A DNA stretch of 64,000 nucleotides from UBA5738 sp964470995 (GCA_964470995.1 CAYYEP010000001.1:1-64000); one strand, 5' to 3'. Shown: positions 25,916-35,027, counted from the first letter of the stretch. Notes: generated from the sequence alone by a model not told the origin. Made by a program: numbers and translations.

Positions 25916-25999
25916 TGGTGCCGAGGGAGAGACTCGAACTCTCATGGGTTTCCCCACTGGCTCCTAAGACCAGCGCGTCTACCGTTCCGCCACCTCGGC
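25916..25999 (-). tRNA. tRNA-Leu (anticodon TAG)
   Basis: The reverse complement has acceptor GCCGAGG/CCTCGGC, a long variable arm, a T arm with GTTCGAGTC and the anticodon loop CTTAGGA reading TAG (codon CUA). The discriminator is A and a CCA end is encoded (25918-25916). Confidence 0.95.
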
Positions 26000-26075
26000 T
26001 TGCTGGGACATATTATATTTAATAATGCGAACCGCCTTAAAAATCAAATTTAAAGCTACGTTCATATTATTAGCC

Positions 26076-26098
26076 AAAAGAGCCCGGAGGCTCTTTTT
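26076..26098. terminator. Terminator of the pilin-like gene cluster
   Basis: AAAAGAGCC, CGGA loop, GGCTCTTTTT: a 7-bp stem with T runs on both strands. It follows the stop of the last pilin-like gene (26129) on the minus strand. Confidence 0.8.
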
Positions 26099-26128
26099 GA
26101 GAAAATATTCGAGCTTCAATCCGAAGCG

Positions 26129-26488
26129 CTATTTTGATGCGATACCCAACACCAAACCAACAACACCCTTAGCGAGAAGAGCCACAACCACGCCAATTGC
26201 CGCGTACATAATCTTGCGGCGCGCGCTATTAACTTTTTCTTCGCTGCCGCTGGAAGTTACAAAATCATAAGCCGCCCAAAGGATATAAAAAATCGCAACA
26301 ATGATCAAGATACCAACAACATAATTGGCAACAACGTTCAAAGTATTCTCAAGGCCGCTGGTATTGAACCTATCGGCCCCCAAAGATGCGTTAGAGCCAA
26401 TGTCCTTATTCGGAATCATACTAGCTCCGGCCAATAAAGGAACCGATAATATGCCTGCCATTAACAATACGGATAAAAATTTTTTCAT
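26129..26488 (-). CDS. TrbC/VirB2-like pilin-like membrane protein (third of three)
   Basis: 119 residues. A signal-like N-terminus (MKKFLSVLLMAGILSVPLLAG) is followed by a short outside part, two membrane helices and between them the polar loop TSSGSEEKVNSARRKIMYA. The two-helix pattern with an SGSEEK-type loop is shared by all three genes in this cluster and resembles VirB2/TrbC pilins common in CPR genomes. No T4SS ATPase is in the window, so a pilus role is inference. Confidence 0.75.
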   Translation of the reverse strand: MKKFLSVLLMAGILSVPLLAGASMIPNKDIGSNASLGADRFNTSGLENTLNVVANYVVGILIIVAIFYILWAAYDFVTSSGSEEKVNSARRKIMYAAIGVVVALLAKGVVGLVLGIASK

Positions 26489-26542
26489 TATATTAGTTAT
26501 ATTAGTTGTTTGTATTTTAATTAATAACCGGCCTTTTCAAGT

Positions 26543-26890
26543 TTAACCTTCAACAACACCCCTTACCAAACTAACGATGCCGACCGCCATCAGGGCCACA
26601 ATTAAGCCGATAACCGCATAATAGATGGTTTTTTTAGCAGTTTCAACTTTCTTTTCATCGCCGCTGGAAGTTGTGTATTGAAATGCGCCCCAGAGAATCA
26701 TAAATACACAAGCAATAATGACAAACCCGAGGAAATAGTTCCTTATCCGGGTCAGCACGTCAACAATCGTAACATTTGGCGGCTCAACACTAATGTCGGA
26801 GTCGGCGGCCGCTGCCATTACAGGTAACGCGGCAGACATAATTGCGGCGACTCCCACAATACTCGCACCAGTAATTTTATTATATTTCAT
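26543..26890 (-). CDS. TrbC/VirB2-like pilin-like membrane protein (second of three)
   Basis: 115 residues from the ATG at 26890. A TTG six codons earlier overlaps the end of the preceding gene and has no usable ribosome site spacing. The signal segment is MKYNKITGASIVGVAAIMSA with a VMAAAA cleavage region, then two helices around TTSSGDEKKVETAKKTIYYA. Paralogous to its two neighbours. Confidence 0.75.
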   Translation of the reverse strand: MKYNKITGASIVGVAAIMSAALPVMAAAADSDISVEPPNVTIVDVLTRIRNYFLGFVIIACVFMILWGAFQYTTSSGDEKKVETAKKTIYYAVIGLIVALMAVGIVSLVRGVVEG

Positions 26891-26900
26891 ATTTATTGGG

Positions 26901-27260
26901 TTAATCAACTCCTAAAATACTTTTAATAACCGCGACGAACGCGCTGGCAAGAGCCATAATCACCAAACCAACGAGAGAATAGGTAATCTTTTGGCGGCCA
27001 TCTTTGATTTTTTGTTCGGCCCCGGATGCGGTCGCGATCTCGAACCCGCCCCAGATGATGAATATCGGGCAGATAAGAAGCGCCAACCCGAAGAGGAAGT
27101 TGATGATCTTCTGGATAATATCCTGCAGTTCCACATCGCCGAGCGGATTAGTAATGCCGACCGTATCCGCGGCATATACCTGGGCCGCAGCGGAGGCGGC
27201 CACCATACTTGCCGCCGCTACCGAGATTATTTTATTGATTCTCATATATTTAAGCGCCAT
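26901..27260 (-). CDS. TrbC/VirB2-like pilin-like membrane protein (first of three)
   Basis: 119 residues from the ATG at 27260. An in-frame ATG at 27245 (MRINKIISVAA) gives a cleaner signal peptide ending AAAQVYA. The mature part has the same two helices, separated by TASGAEQKIKDGRQKITYS. It begins 3 bp after the methyltransferase stop, so the four genes likely form one transcript ending at 26076. Confidence 0.75.
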   Translation of the reverse strand: MALKYMRINKIISVAAASMVAASAAAQVYAADTVGITNPLGDVELQDIIQKIINFLFGLALLICPIFIIWGGFEIATASGAEQKIKDGRQKITYSLVGLVIMALASAFVAVIKSILGVD

Positions 27261-27263
27261 TTC

Positions 27264-27791
27264 CTAGGTTATTTTTTTAAGCACCAATCCGTAATGAAAA
27301 TTACCGGCTTTAAATTCGCCCGCCGGAGAAAAACCGGCGGCGGCGGCCAATTCTTTTAGTTCCTTTTTGGAAACTTTGCGCGCGGGCCCGATAGAAGCAT
27401 CCTCGTTCCATTCAATAATCAATATCCTCCCGCCCGCCTTGAGTACACGATTAGCTTCGGCAAATACCGCCTCGCGGTTTGCGACCTGAAAAAGCAGATT
27501 GGTCAGCAAAACAATATCCAGCGAATTAGCCAGCAAACGAGGAATCAGCCCTTCGATGTCGTTTTTGACCAGCTCAATGTTCTCCAGTCCTTTATCGCGG
27601 GCCTTGCTTTTTACCACCGAGAGAGGTTCATCCAAAAGATCGATTGCGTACACCTTGCCATTCTCCAATGATTCGGCCAGCGGAATAGCCCACTCTCCCG
27701 AACCGCAACCTAAATCAGCGGCCTTCATAGTACTTTCCAGCACAAGATGGTCGTTGATAATTTTACGGGGGCTAATGAATTCGGAAACCAT
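27264..27791 (-). CDS. Class I SAM-dependent methyltransferase
   Basis: 175 residues. Motif I is AADLGCGSGEW, the acidic strand-2 end is VYAIDLLDEPL, then NDIEGLIPRL, LTNLLFQVAN and LKAGGRILIIEWN. The short form without extra domains does not reveal the acceptor. It heads the cluster of three pilin-like genes with 3 bp spacing, so modification of the pilin or of another secreted protein is conceivable, but this is only context. Confidence 0.8.
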   Translation of the reverse strand: MVSEFISPRKIINDHLVLESTMKAADLGCGSGEWAIPLAESLENGKVYAIDLLDEPLSVVKSKARDKGLENIELVKNDIEGLIPRLLANSLDIVLLTNLLFQVANREAVFAEANRVLKAGGRILIIEWNEDASIGPARKVSKKELKELAAAAGFSPAGEFKAGNFHYGLVLKKIT

Positions 27792-27853
27792 GAGTTTGTC
27801 GCGCTTTTAATAATTATAACTTCAACAAACTTCCAGCGCAACACCCTCAAACC

Positions 27854-30388
27854 TTAGACGCAACTTATACTGGCCACCTTATCCCCATCCTCAAGACGCA
27901 TAATTCGAACGCCTTGAGTGGCGCGAGACAATATCGAGATGTCTTTGATCGGCACGCGAATAACCTGGCCCTTTTTGGAAATAACCATCATTTCCTCTTC
28001 ATCGGTTAACATAAATGAGGTTACCAAATCGCCGGTTTTAGAAGTTATTTCGGCCACTTTAATGCCGGATCCGCCGCGATTTTGCATACGGTATTCTTTG
28101 ATATTGGTGCGCTTGCCGTAGCCATTCTCCGTTACCACAAGCACCAGCCGTTCGCGCGGCTTACCGTCCTCACCGATCGCGGGCTTGTCCGAAACAACAT
28201 CCATTCCCACAACTTCATCGCCGCGTTTCAAGCTCATGGCCCGAATACCCGCGGCCTGGCGGCCCATCGGACGGATATCGGTTTCTTTGAAATGAACCGA
28301 CTGGCCCTTTTTGGTCACAACAATAATTTCATCTTTGCCGCTGGTCTTGGAAACTTTGCGGAGCGAATCTCCTTTCTTTAAGGTGATGGCGATCAATCCT
28401 GAACGGCGGATATTATCGAATTCCTCCAAGGAAGTTTTCTTGGCAATGCCGTTTTTAGTAACAATTAACAGGAATTTTTCGGATTCATCCGGGGTGTCTT
28501 TAGCTTTGGCCTTTTCTTTCCCGGCCATTGCCTTGCCCAGGGACATCATATACAGGACTTTTTCTTCCTGGGCCAATTCCAAGAAATTAACCAGCGCTCT
28601 GCCCTTGGCGACGCGCGCGCCTTCCGGAATCTCGTAAGCAAGCGTTTGGAAAACGCGCCCGGTATCAGTAAAGAACAATATCCGGTCGTGCGTATTGGCA
28701 ATCATCGATTGCTCAACAATGTCATCGCCAACGGTCTTTAAGCCGATTATCCCCTTCCCGCCGCGCTTTTGAATCTTGTAAGTTTTGGGATCAATGCGTT
28801 TGATATAGCCGGAATTGGTCAAAGTAATGGCAACTTCTTCATCTGGAATCAAATCGGCTTCGGAAATTTCACCGATCTTATGGACATAAGCCTTGGTTCG
28901 GCGGTCATCGCCGTAAGTTTCCTTGATCTGGCTGAGTTCTTTTTTCATCACCGCCTTGATTTTGGCCGGGCTTTTAAGAATTCCGCTCCATTCTTCGATC
29001 TTGGCGCGGATATCATTGAGCTCGTTGTCAATCTTTTCCCGTTCCAGTTTAGCCAGCGCGGCCAGCTTAGTTTCCAAAATCGCGTTAGCTTGGACTTCGT
29101 CGATTTTGAAGCGTTTCATTAAATTGTTCCGCGCATCTTCGCGGTTTTCAGATTTGCGGATGATGCGGATAACCTCGTCAATGTCGGCCAAGCATTTTAC
29201 CAGGCCTTCCAGGATGTGCTCCCGCTCCTTGGCGCGGTTCAGTTCGTACTGCGTGCGGCGGACAATTACATTCTTGCGATGGCCCAGAAAATGCACCAAT
29301 ACATCCACCAGACCCATCACTTCAGGCTGGATGCCATCGGCAAGCGCCAGCATATTCAAATGGAAAGTGCGCTGCAGATCGGTAAATTTATACAGGCGGT
29401 TTAAAACTTTTTGAGGTTGGGATTCGCGGGCCAAATCTATGGCGATGCGCATACCATCCTTGTCGGATTCATCGCGGACATCTTTGACGCCGTCAATCCT
29501 TTTTTCAGTCACCAAATTGGCGATTTGCTGCAAAAGATTGGATTTCTGCACTTGGTAAGGAATTTCGGTAATAATAATCTGATAGCGATCAGTCTTTTGG
29601 ATATGAATTATTTCAGCCTTGCCGCGGCAAACGATCGGGCCTTTGCCTTGGGAATACGCCGCAATAATTTCCTTGCGATCAAATATTTCACCCCCCAACG
29701 GGAAATCAGGACCTTTAATGAATTGAAAAAGGTCTTCGGTGGTCGCCTTGGGTTCATCCAAAAGATAAATCAGCGCGTCGCAAACCTCGCGCAGGTTGTG
29801 GGGCGGAATATTGGTCGCCATACCCACCGCGATACCCAGCGAACCGTTGATTAAAAGTTGCGGCAGGGGCGACGGCAAAACCGATGGTTCTTTGCGGGTA
29901 CCATCGTAGTTGTCGATAAAATCAACAGTATTCTTATCGATATCTTCAAGGATTGCCTCACCGATACGCGACAAGCGGCATTCGGTATAGCGCATCGCCG
30001 CGGCCGGGTCGCCGTCAATGGAACCAAAATTACCCTGGCCCTGAACCAAAGGATATCTTAAGCTGAAATCCTGCGCCAGACGAACCATGGTATCGTAAAC
30101 TGCGACATCGCCATGGGGATGATAGCGGCCCAGAGTGGAGCCGACCACCGTAGCGGATTTACGATACTTGGCGGTGTGGCGCAACCCTTCTTCCAACATC
30201 ACATACAAAATACGGCGCTGGGCGGGCTTCAATCCGTCGCGCACATCAGGCAAGGCGCGCGCCACAATCACCGACATCGCGTAATCGATATAGGAATCTT
30301 TCATTATCGCCGAAATGCCGGTGGCTTTCACCTGTTCAAATTGCATCGGCTGCTGCTGGTTCTCGCTGTCCTTTGATTTTTTGGCCAT
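27854..30388 (-). CDS. gyrA: DNA gyrase subunit A
   Basis: 844 residues, full length. The catalytic tyrosine lies in AAAMRYTECRLS, the breakage-reunion domain is complete, and the C-terminal pinwheel carries the GyrA box QKRGGKG, which separates it from ParC. The quinolone-determining region reads HPHGDVAVYDTMVRLAQDF: the usual Ser83 is Val, with Ala84 and Asp87 kept. gyrB is not in the window. Charged linker insertions near 630 (KEKAKAKDTPDE) are unusual but sit between blades. Confidence 0.95.
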   Translation of the reverse strand: MAKKSKDSENQQQPMQFEQVKATGISAIMKDSYIDYAMSVIVARALPDVRDGLKPAQRRILYVMLEEGLRHTAKYRKSATVVGSTLGRYHPHGDVAVYDTMVRLAQDFSLRYPLVQGQGNFGSIDGDPAAAMRYTECRLSRIGEAILEDIDKNTVDFIDNYDGTRKEPSVLPSPLPQLLINGSLGIAVGMATNIPPHNLREVCDALIYLLDEPKATTEDLFQFIKGPDFPLGGEIFDRKEIIAAYSQGKGPIVCRGKAEIIHIQKTDRYQIIITEIPYQVQKSNLLQQIANLVTEKRIDGVKDVRDESDKDGMRIAIDLARESQPQKVLNRLYKFTDLQRTFHLNMLALADGIQPEVMGLVDVLVHFLGHRKNVIVRRTQYELNRAKEREHILEGLVKCLADIDEVIRIIRKSENREDARNNLMKRFKIDEVQANAILETKLAALAKLEREKIDNELNDIRAKIEEWSGILKSPAKIKAVMKKELSQIKETYGDDRRTKAYVHKIGEISEADLIPDEEVAITLTNSGYIKRIDPKTYKIQKRGGKGIIGLKTVGDDIVEQSMIANTHDRILFFTDTGRVFQTLAYEIPEGARVAKGRALVNFLELAQEEKVLYMMSLGKAMAGKEKAKAKDTPDESEKFLLIVTKNGIAKKTSLEEFDNIRRSGLIAITLKKGDSLRKVSKTSGKDEIIVVTKKGQSVHFKETDIRPMGRQAAGIRAMSLKRGDEVVGMDVVSDKPAIGEDGKPRERLVLVVTENGYGKRTNIKEYRMQNRGGSGIKVAEITSKTGDLVTSFMLTDEEEMMVISKKGQVIRVPIKDISILSRATQGVRIMRLEDGDKVASISCV

Positions 30389-30591
30389 ATCCGATTTTCA
30401 ATATTAGACCTATTGCTTAAAAAATATCTCCTTTGCTTAAAGATTCTTCTTTCTAATTTCCATACTATCGCCGCTTAAGCCAGCCGGCTCGCATATTCCG
30501 CGGTACGAATCCGCCTTCGCCCCGCGGCAGAACGTTTTGCTTGGCGAATTCTTAGACCAAAGAATCTGTTAAAAAATTTATTCCGCGGCGT

Positions 30592-31230
30592 TTACGGATT
30601 TAAAATAATAATTTTGGCTTCTTCGACCGATATATCCTTTTTCTTGATCGTTAATTTAGGCAAAGGCTCGACCGAACCAACACCGGCTTCCTTCAGGAAT
30701 TCATTAAGATTATTGGCTTCCAGCTTTAATTTGGGGATTTCGTAATTCATGGGAATAACAATACTCGGTTCGATCTGGGAAATCACCTTCAGGGTTTCTT
30801 TTGCTCCCAGATCACGGCCGTTGCCGGTCGGCGCCATCAAAATATCGATATTCCCGATACGTTCCACCTCGTCCTGGCCAAGTTCGGCTTCACGCAGATT
30901 CCCCAGATGGCAAAGCTTCATATCCTCGGTTTCGATAGTGTAAATGGTATTGCCGCCCGCACCCGCGGTGCCCTGGATATAAATACCTTTGATTTCGTAT
31001 TCACCGGGCCCATCAATGACAAAAGCGCCGGGCGCAATCTTTTTTTCGATGTCGGCGTCATTGGCGGTGTAGTCGCGATTCGTTAAAAGAATTATCGACG
31101 CGTCGGTTTTGGGATTCTTGATTCCGGTTGCCGTTTCGTCAAGAGGATCGATCAAAATTGCGGTATGCTCCCCTTTTCCTTTTGCGGCGATAATTTCAAA
31201 ACAGGATTGTCCGTGCCAGATGATTTGCAT
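30592..31230 (-). CDS. Degenerate metallo-beta-lactamase-fold protein (UlaG-like)
   Basis: 212 residues from the ATG at 31230. A TTG upstream is in frame but weaker. The start QIIWHGQSCFEI and the order of strands fit the UlaG-like branch (PF13483). The place of the HxHxDH metal motif reads LLTNRDYTANDAD, so the key histidines are missing, and GPGEYEIKGIYIQG and VIPMNYEIPK replace later ligands. Loss of the metal site suggests a binding or structural role. Intergenic sequence (about 265 bp) upstream shows no further gene. Confidence 0.7.
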   Translation of the reverse strand: MQIIWHGQSCFEIIAAKGKGEHTAILIDPLDETATGIKNPKTDASIILLTNRDYTANDADIEKKIAPGAFVIDGPGEYEIKGIYIQGTAGAGGNTIYTIETEDMKLCHLGNLREAELGQDEVERIGNIDILMAPTGNGRDLGAKETLKVISQIEPSIVIPMNYEIPKLKLEANNLNEFLKEAGVGSVEPLPKLTIKKKDISVEEAKIIILNP

Positions 31231-31496
31231 ATTATTTTTCAAAAATTATGCGTTTGCGTTAATTCAGAATCAAACCTTTCAGGGATTACCACTTCAAGGG
31301 CAAACCCCGCCTTCGTTGTAAAGCAATCGGTTGCCCGCCGCCGTACGCGAGCACGGTTCCGGTACGCTTTCATACTCTTCCCAGAACCTTGGGCAATCGC
31401 ATATTTTTTTAGAGAAATCGCGCAACTTCCGCGGGGTCAAATCTAAAAATCGGGAAATTCCCTAATTTTTGAATATAGCATTTTTGAATTTGGTAT

Positions 31497-32075
31497 TCAA
31501 ATTATCTTGGGCTCGCGAACATTGGCATGCATATCGTCCAAAAACCGGTCAATCTTGGCAAAAAATTCCGGCATACCGGAATTATTGTCAATAGTAATCC
31601 GTGCCAAGCGGGCGCACTCGTCCAAATGCTGGCTGTGCGCCGCGGACGAACCGGTTTCACGAGCTTCGGACATTTTGAAAGCGGCCAGGGTGGCGGGTTC
31701 CTTTTCTTCCCGTTCGGAGCGGCGGGACATACGCGCAAAACGCGCTTCGAGCGGCGCCGTAACCGCCAATAAGATAAAATCACCGACGGCGGCAAGCGCG
31801 GCAATTTCGCCCGGGTTGCGGATGCTGTCGATCACATAATTTTGCCCGGGGCGCATTATTTCCAAGGCTTTTTGAGCCCAAACTCCCAGACCGTATTTTT
31901 GGCGCATTTGATTGCCCACGTTCTGCAGACTTTCACGGGTGAGTACCATATCGCGCCGGGCAACTTCGTCGCGGATAAAATCGGACAGAGAAAGATGCTC
32001 GAAGCCCTTCGAAGACAAATACCTGACAAATGTTGTTTTGCCCGCGCCCATTGGCCCAGTAACGCCAATTCTCAT
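31497..32075 (-). CDS. P-loop nucleotide kinase-like protein 1
   Basis: 192 residues. Walker A is GPMGAGKTT at about 7-15, with the following SLSDFIRDE and GNQMRQKYG segments and a lid-like Arg-rich part (RFARMSRRSEREEKE). The pattern resembles dephospho-CoA kinase and the kinase-like N-terminal domain of some dCMP deaminases. The substrate is unknown. It is a tandem paralogue of the next gene (same length, about 50% similar in the motifs). Confidence 0.75.
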   Translation of the reverse strand: MRIGVTGPMGAGKTTFVRYLSSKGFEHLSLSDFIRDEVARRDMVLTRESLQNVGNQMRQKYGLGVWAQKALEIMRPGQNYVIDSIRNPGEIAALAAVGDFILLAVTAPLEARFARMSRRSEREEKEPATLAAFKMSEARETGSSAAHSQHLDECARLARITIDNNSGMPEFFAKIDRFLDDMHANVREPKII

Positions 32076-32129
32076 ATAATTTTAAAAATAGCGGCGTTAA
32101 AACATTCTACGAACGAAAGGAGCGCCGCG

Positions 32130-32708
32130 TCAGGCAATCGGGAAAATTTCAATAATCCGTTGATAAATATCTTCGATATGCCTTTCAAAAGCGGCGAAAT
32201 CCGAGTCGTTAGAAACAGTGAAACGCGCCATTTTTATACATTCCCCTATTTGCTGGCTGGAGGTTGATTCGGATTGGAGCTCGTTTTCTTCGAAGCGCTT
32301 GAATTCTTCGAGGCTCATAATTTCTTTTTCGTTCTTGCGGTTGCGCTCAATGATGCGGTTAAATCTCAATTCTACCGGGGCATCAACCGCCACAAGCACG
32401 AAATTACCCCCCTCTTGGAGCGCGCGCACTTCAAACGGATTGCGAATACTGGTTAGGGCATAATTAGCGCGGCCGCCATTCATTTTTTCCAGCGCCCGGC
32501 GGGCCAAGACATCGGGGCCAAAGTTTTGGCGCATTTGATTGCCCACGTCATGAAAATTATTTCTCGACAGCTCCAGGCCGCGCTTTAGCGTTTCGTCGCG
32601 GATAAAATCGGACAGTGAAATATGTATAAAACCTTTGTTGGAAACCAAATAGTTTGCGAACGTATCTTTGCCTCCCCCGTTATTTCCCGTTATGCCGATC
32701 TTTAACAT
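32130..32708 (-). CDS. P-loop nucleotide kinase-like protein 2
   Basis: 192 residues. Walker A reads GNNGGGKDT, with SLSDFIRDETL, GNQMRQNFG and the lid RFNRIIERNRKNEKE. The aspartate after the P-loop lysine is usual for deoxynucleotide kinases of the GKDT type, whereas paralogue 1 has threonine. This could mean a change in phosphate acceptor. The C-terminus has an ESTSSQQIGECIKMA segment matching AAHSQHLDECARLA in the twin. It follows the channel-like gene by 2 bp. Confidence 0.75.
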   Translation of the reverse strand: MLKIGITGNNGGGKDTFANYLVSNKGFIHISLSDFIRDETLKRGLELSRNNFHDVGNQMRQNFGPDVLARRALEKMNGGRANYALTSIRNPFEVRALQEGGNFVLVAVDAPVELRFNRIIERNRKNEKEIMSLEEFKRFEENELQSESTSSQQIGECIKMARFTVSNDSDFAAFERHIEDIYQRIIEIFPIA

Positions 32709-32710
32709 AT

Positions 32711-33367
32711 TTATTTTTTAATACGCTCTTCGACTTCCTTTAATATTTTGGCGGCGATGTCCTTGCCGCCCAACCCGAGGGCCACGCCCACGGCCAGCGA
32801 GACCGCGATCACAATACCGATAAAAATAGCCAATACAAGCGGCGCGATGATCTTAAGCTGGTACAAAATAGCAAGAACAGCCAGCGTCCAAATGGTTGAA
32901 GATATGGCCTTGGCCAAAAAATGCGAATAGGCAAATTTCTCGCGGGCAAGGTTAGCCGCCAGATTTTTTTGGGAAAGGTCGGCCATAAAGGCCGCGACGG
33001 CAAAGATTAGGAATGCCACGAAAATGTTAAAGAAATAAAATACCACCTTATTAAAGACGAGACTTAATTGGGTTAAACCAAGAATTCCGGAACATACCAT
33101 CGCGAAAAACAGCAATATCCAGATCTCGACCGCCTTGCCGAATATCCCAATCATACTGCCGCCGGCATAAACGCGCGAGATTGTTTCGTCCCAGCCCAAG
33201 CGCTTGATTGCTTGGTTTAATTTGGTACGGCCGAGAATTTTGGCAACCTCGTTGCCGATAGTATGGGCGAAATACCACGAGAAAAGGCCGATAGCCACGG
33301 CCGAAACCATATAAAAAGCGAAATCTCCCAAACGATCAACAACGCCGACAAAAGAATCTTGGAACAT
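32711..33367 (-). CDS. Mechanosensitive channel-like membrane protein (TM-helix repeat family)
   Basis: 218 residues with five membrane helices. The conserved end IVIAVSLAVGVALGLGGKDIAAKIL is the pore-helix-like motif of the CmpX/TM_helix (PF05552) proteins related to MscS, but the large cytoplasmic domain of MscS is lacking. A role in osmotic or solute release is therefore uncertain. It starts about 97 bp downstream of the CarS-family gene. Confidence 0.75.
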   Translation of the reverse strand: MFQDSFVGVVDRLGDFAFYMVSAVAIGLFSWYFAHTIGNEVAKILGRTKLNQAIKRLGWDETISRVYAGGSMIGIFGKAVEIWILLFFAMVCSGILGLTQLSLVFNKVVFYFFNIFVAFLIFAVAAFMADLSQKNLAANLAREKFAYSHFLAKAISSTIWTLAVLAILYQLKIIAPLVLAIFIGIVIAVSLAVGVALGLGGKDIAAKILKEVEERIKK

Positions 33368-33463
33368 AGATATTACCTAATCAAAAAATCATAATATCGT
33401 TTAATCATAAACAAAATCAGTTCTTGTTATGCTTAAATGATTATGTATTTTATGGTTATATTT

Positions 33464-34036
33464 TTACCATTTGGCCTTATGAAGACCCAAATCATAACCA
33501 AAACGATTGAAAAGCAGATGCAAAAAGAAAGTCATCACAAATACCGTACCCCACACATACAGATCGCCTAACAGATATTTGCCGACATAGGGCTCGAGCA
33601 AAACGTAACTGCCAATAACGTAATTGGTCTGGTCCCAGGGCATAAACGACGCGCCCGGCATTAAACCCAGGCGGCGTTTGACGAAAGCCGCGGCCAGATC
33701 GCCGATAACCACCCCTCCCGAAAGAAGCAGGGCAAACGCCCATAAATTCACTGATTTATAATCTAACAGGGAAAGATTTTCGGCCCAAGTAAATTTATAT
33801 AACCACCATTGCAATAAAGCAATACCGGCGCCAACAAACATTGAACAAATAACCCCCCGCCAGGTCTTATGATCGCCGAATATCCGCTTGCCGGCAATCT
33901 TTTTGCCGAAATCCACCGGCACCGCCCAGGAATCGAAAACTTTAAGATTCTTAACCAAAGGCGGCGTCATATTGGCAAAATACGCCGGCAAAAAGAAATA
34001 CAAACAGGAAATAAAGAATATAAAATCTAACTCCAT
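33464..34036 (-). CDS. CarS/DUF46-family CDP-lipid synthase-like membrane protein
   Basis: 190 residues with about five helices. The family pattern is clear: FLPAYFANMTPPLVKN at 16-31, VPVDFGKKIAGKRIFGDHKTWRG at 39-61 (described in parts: GKRIFGDHKTWRG) and VIGDLAAAFVKRRLG with GASFMPWDQ. In archaea CarS makes CDP-archaeol from CTP and an unsaturated diether phosphate. Related proteins are annotated in many CPR genomes. Whether this one uses diacyl or isoprenoid lipids cannot be told from sequence. Confidence 0.75.
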   Translation of the reverse strand: MELDFIFFISCLYFFLPAYFANMTPPLVKNLKVFDSWAVPVDFGKKIAGKRIFGDHKTWRGVICSMFVGAGIALLQWWLYKFTWAENLSLLDYKSVNLWAFALLLSGGVVIGDLAAAFVKRRLGLMPGASFMPWDQTNYVIGSYVLLEPYVGKYLLGDLYVWGTVFVMTFFLHLLFNRFGYDLGLHKAKW

Positions 34037-34299
34037 TTAATCATTTAATCATTGAATCATTTAAATATTTAATCATTTTAAATGATACATTAAGCGGTAC
34101 CACATTGCCCCTATCTCTTCCGCGATATTTACAACACCCTCATAATTTCTCTCGTTAACACGGATTTCCTTAGCGCAAAATTCTATGAGATACTTTGATT
34201 TGACCCACGACCTGTACGATATTTACCAATAATCATTCTTCCTTTGATTATATTTTCAAATGTTTATATGATTATATGATCAGATGTTTAAATGCATAT
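34037..34299. other. AT-rich intergenic spacer
   Basis: About 260 bases made of repeated ATTTAATCATT-like words on the left and TTTATATGATTATATGATCA-like words on the right. No gene or clear regulatory hairpin is seen. Confidence 0.6.
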
Positions 34300-34977
34300 A
34301 TGATCAAATGCGATCTTCACATCCACAGCAAATATTCTTTCGACAGTTTGGCCGATCCCAAAAAGATCGTCGGCAAGGCTATTGAGCGCGGTCTGGGCTG
34401 CATTGCCATCGCGGATCACGGCAATATCCGCGGTTCGATCGAAGCGCGCGAATACATTAAGGCCGGAAACCTGCCCATTATCATTATAGTCTCGGAAGAG
34501 GTTAAATCCAAATCCGGAGACATTCTGGCGTTAAACATCAAAGAATCCATTCCGGACCATATTCCGGCGCGGGAAGCGATCGATGAAATCCACCGGCAAG
34601 GCGGGTTGGCGGTCGCGGCCCACCCCTTTGGGCTTTGGTGCGGCTTTACGGAGCCTCTGGAAAAATATCTAGGGCTTTTGGACGGCATTGAAATCCTGAA
34701 CGCGTCGGTATTTTCAGGAAATAATACTGCCCGAAATTTCGCCGAAACGCATAACCTCGCGTTTACCGCCGGGTCGGACGCGCATTTTGCCAACCGCTTC
34801 ATCGGCAAAACCTGGCTGGAACTTCCGCTGGACTACTCGTCCGTCCTAACCCCGGACGCGGTGATCAGCGCGATAAAACAAAAACAGGGAATGGTGGGCG
34901 GAGGCATGGCCTCGTTCATCGAGAAGGCCATTGACCATCCGTTCCGTTCCCTGACAAAGCTGAAGGGATTATTCTGA
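34300..34977 (+). CDS. PHP-domain metal-dependent phosphoesterase
   Basis: 225 residues from the ATG at 34300. An ATG 24 bp earlier is possible. Metal ligands appear as CDLHIHSKYSFDS (4-16), IADHGN, EEV and AAHPFG with GSDAHF near the end, the TrpH/YciV-like pattern. E. coli YciV hydrolyses 3',5'-bisphosphonucleotides and short RNA from the 5' end. This protein lacks the polymerase or zinc-finger extensions of EndoQ-type relatives. Confidence 0.8.
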   Translation: MIKCDLHIHSKYSFDSLADPKKIVGKAIERGLGCIAIADHGNIRGSIEAREYIKAGNLPIIIIVSEEVKSKSGDILALNIKESIPDHIPAREAIDEIHRQGGLAVAAHPFGLWCGFTEPLEKYLGLLDGIEILNASVFSGNNTARNFAETHNLAFTAGSDAHFANRFIGKTWLELPLDYSSVLTPDAVISAIKQKQGMVGGGMASFIEKAIDHPFRSLTKLKGLF

Positions 34978-35027
34978 CAGCAATTGCCCGCCCCGAAATG
35001 CAATCGAGTATCGTACCGATAGCGCAA

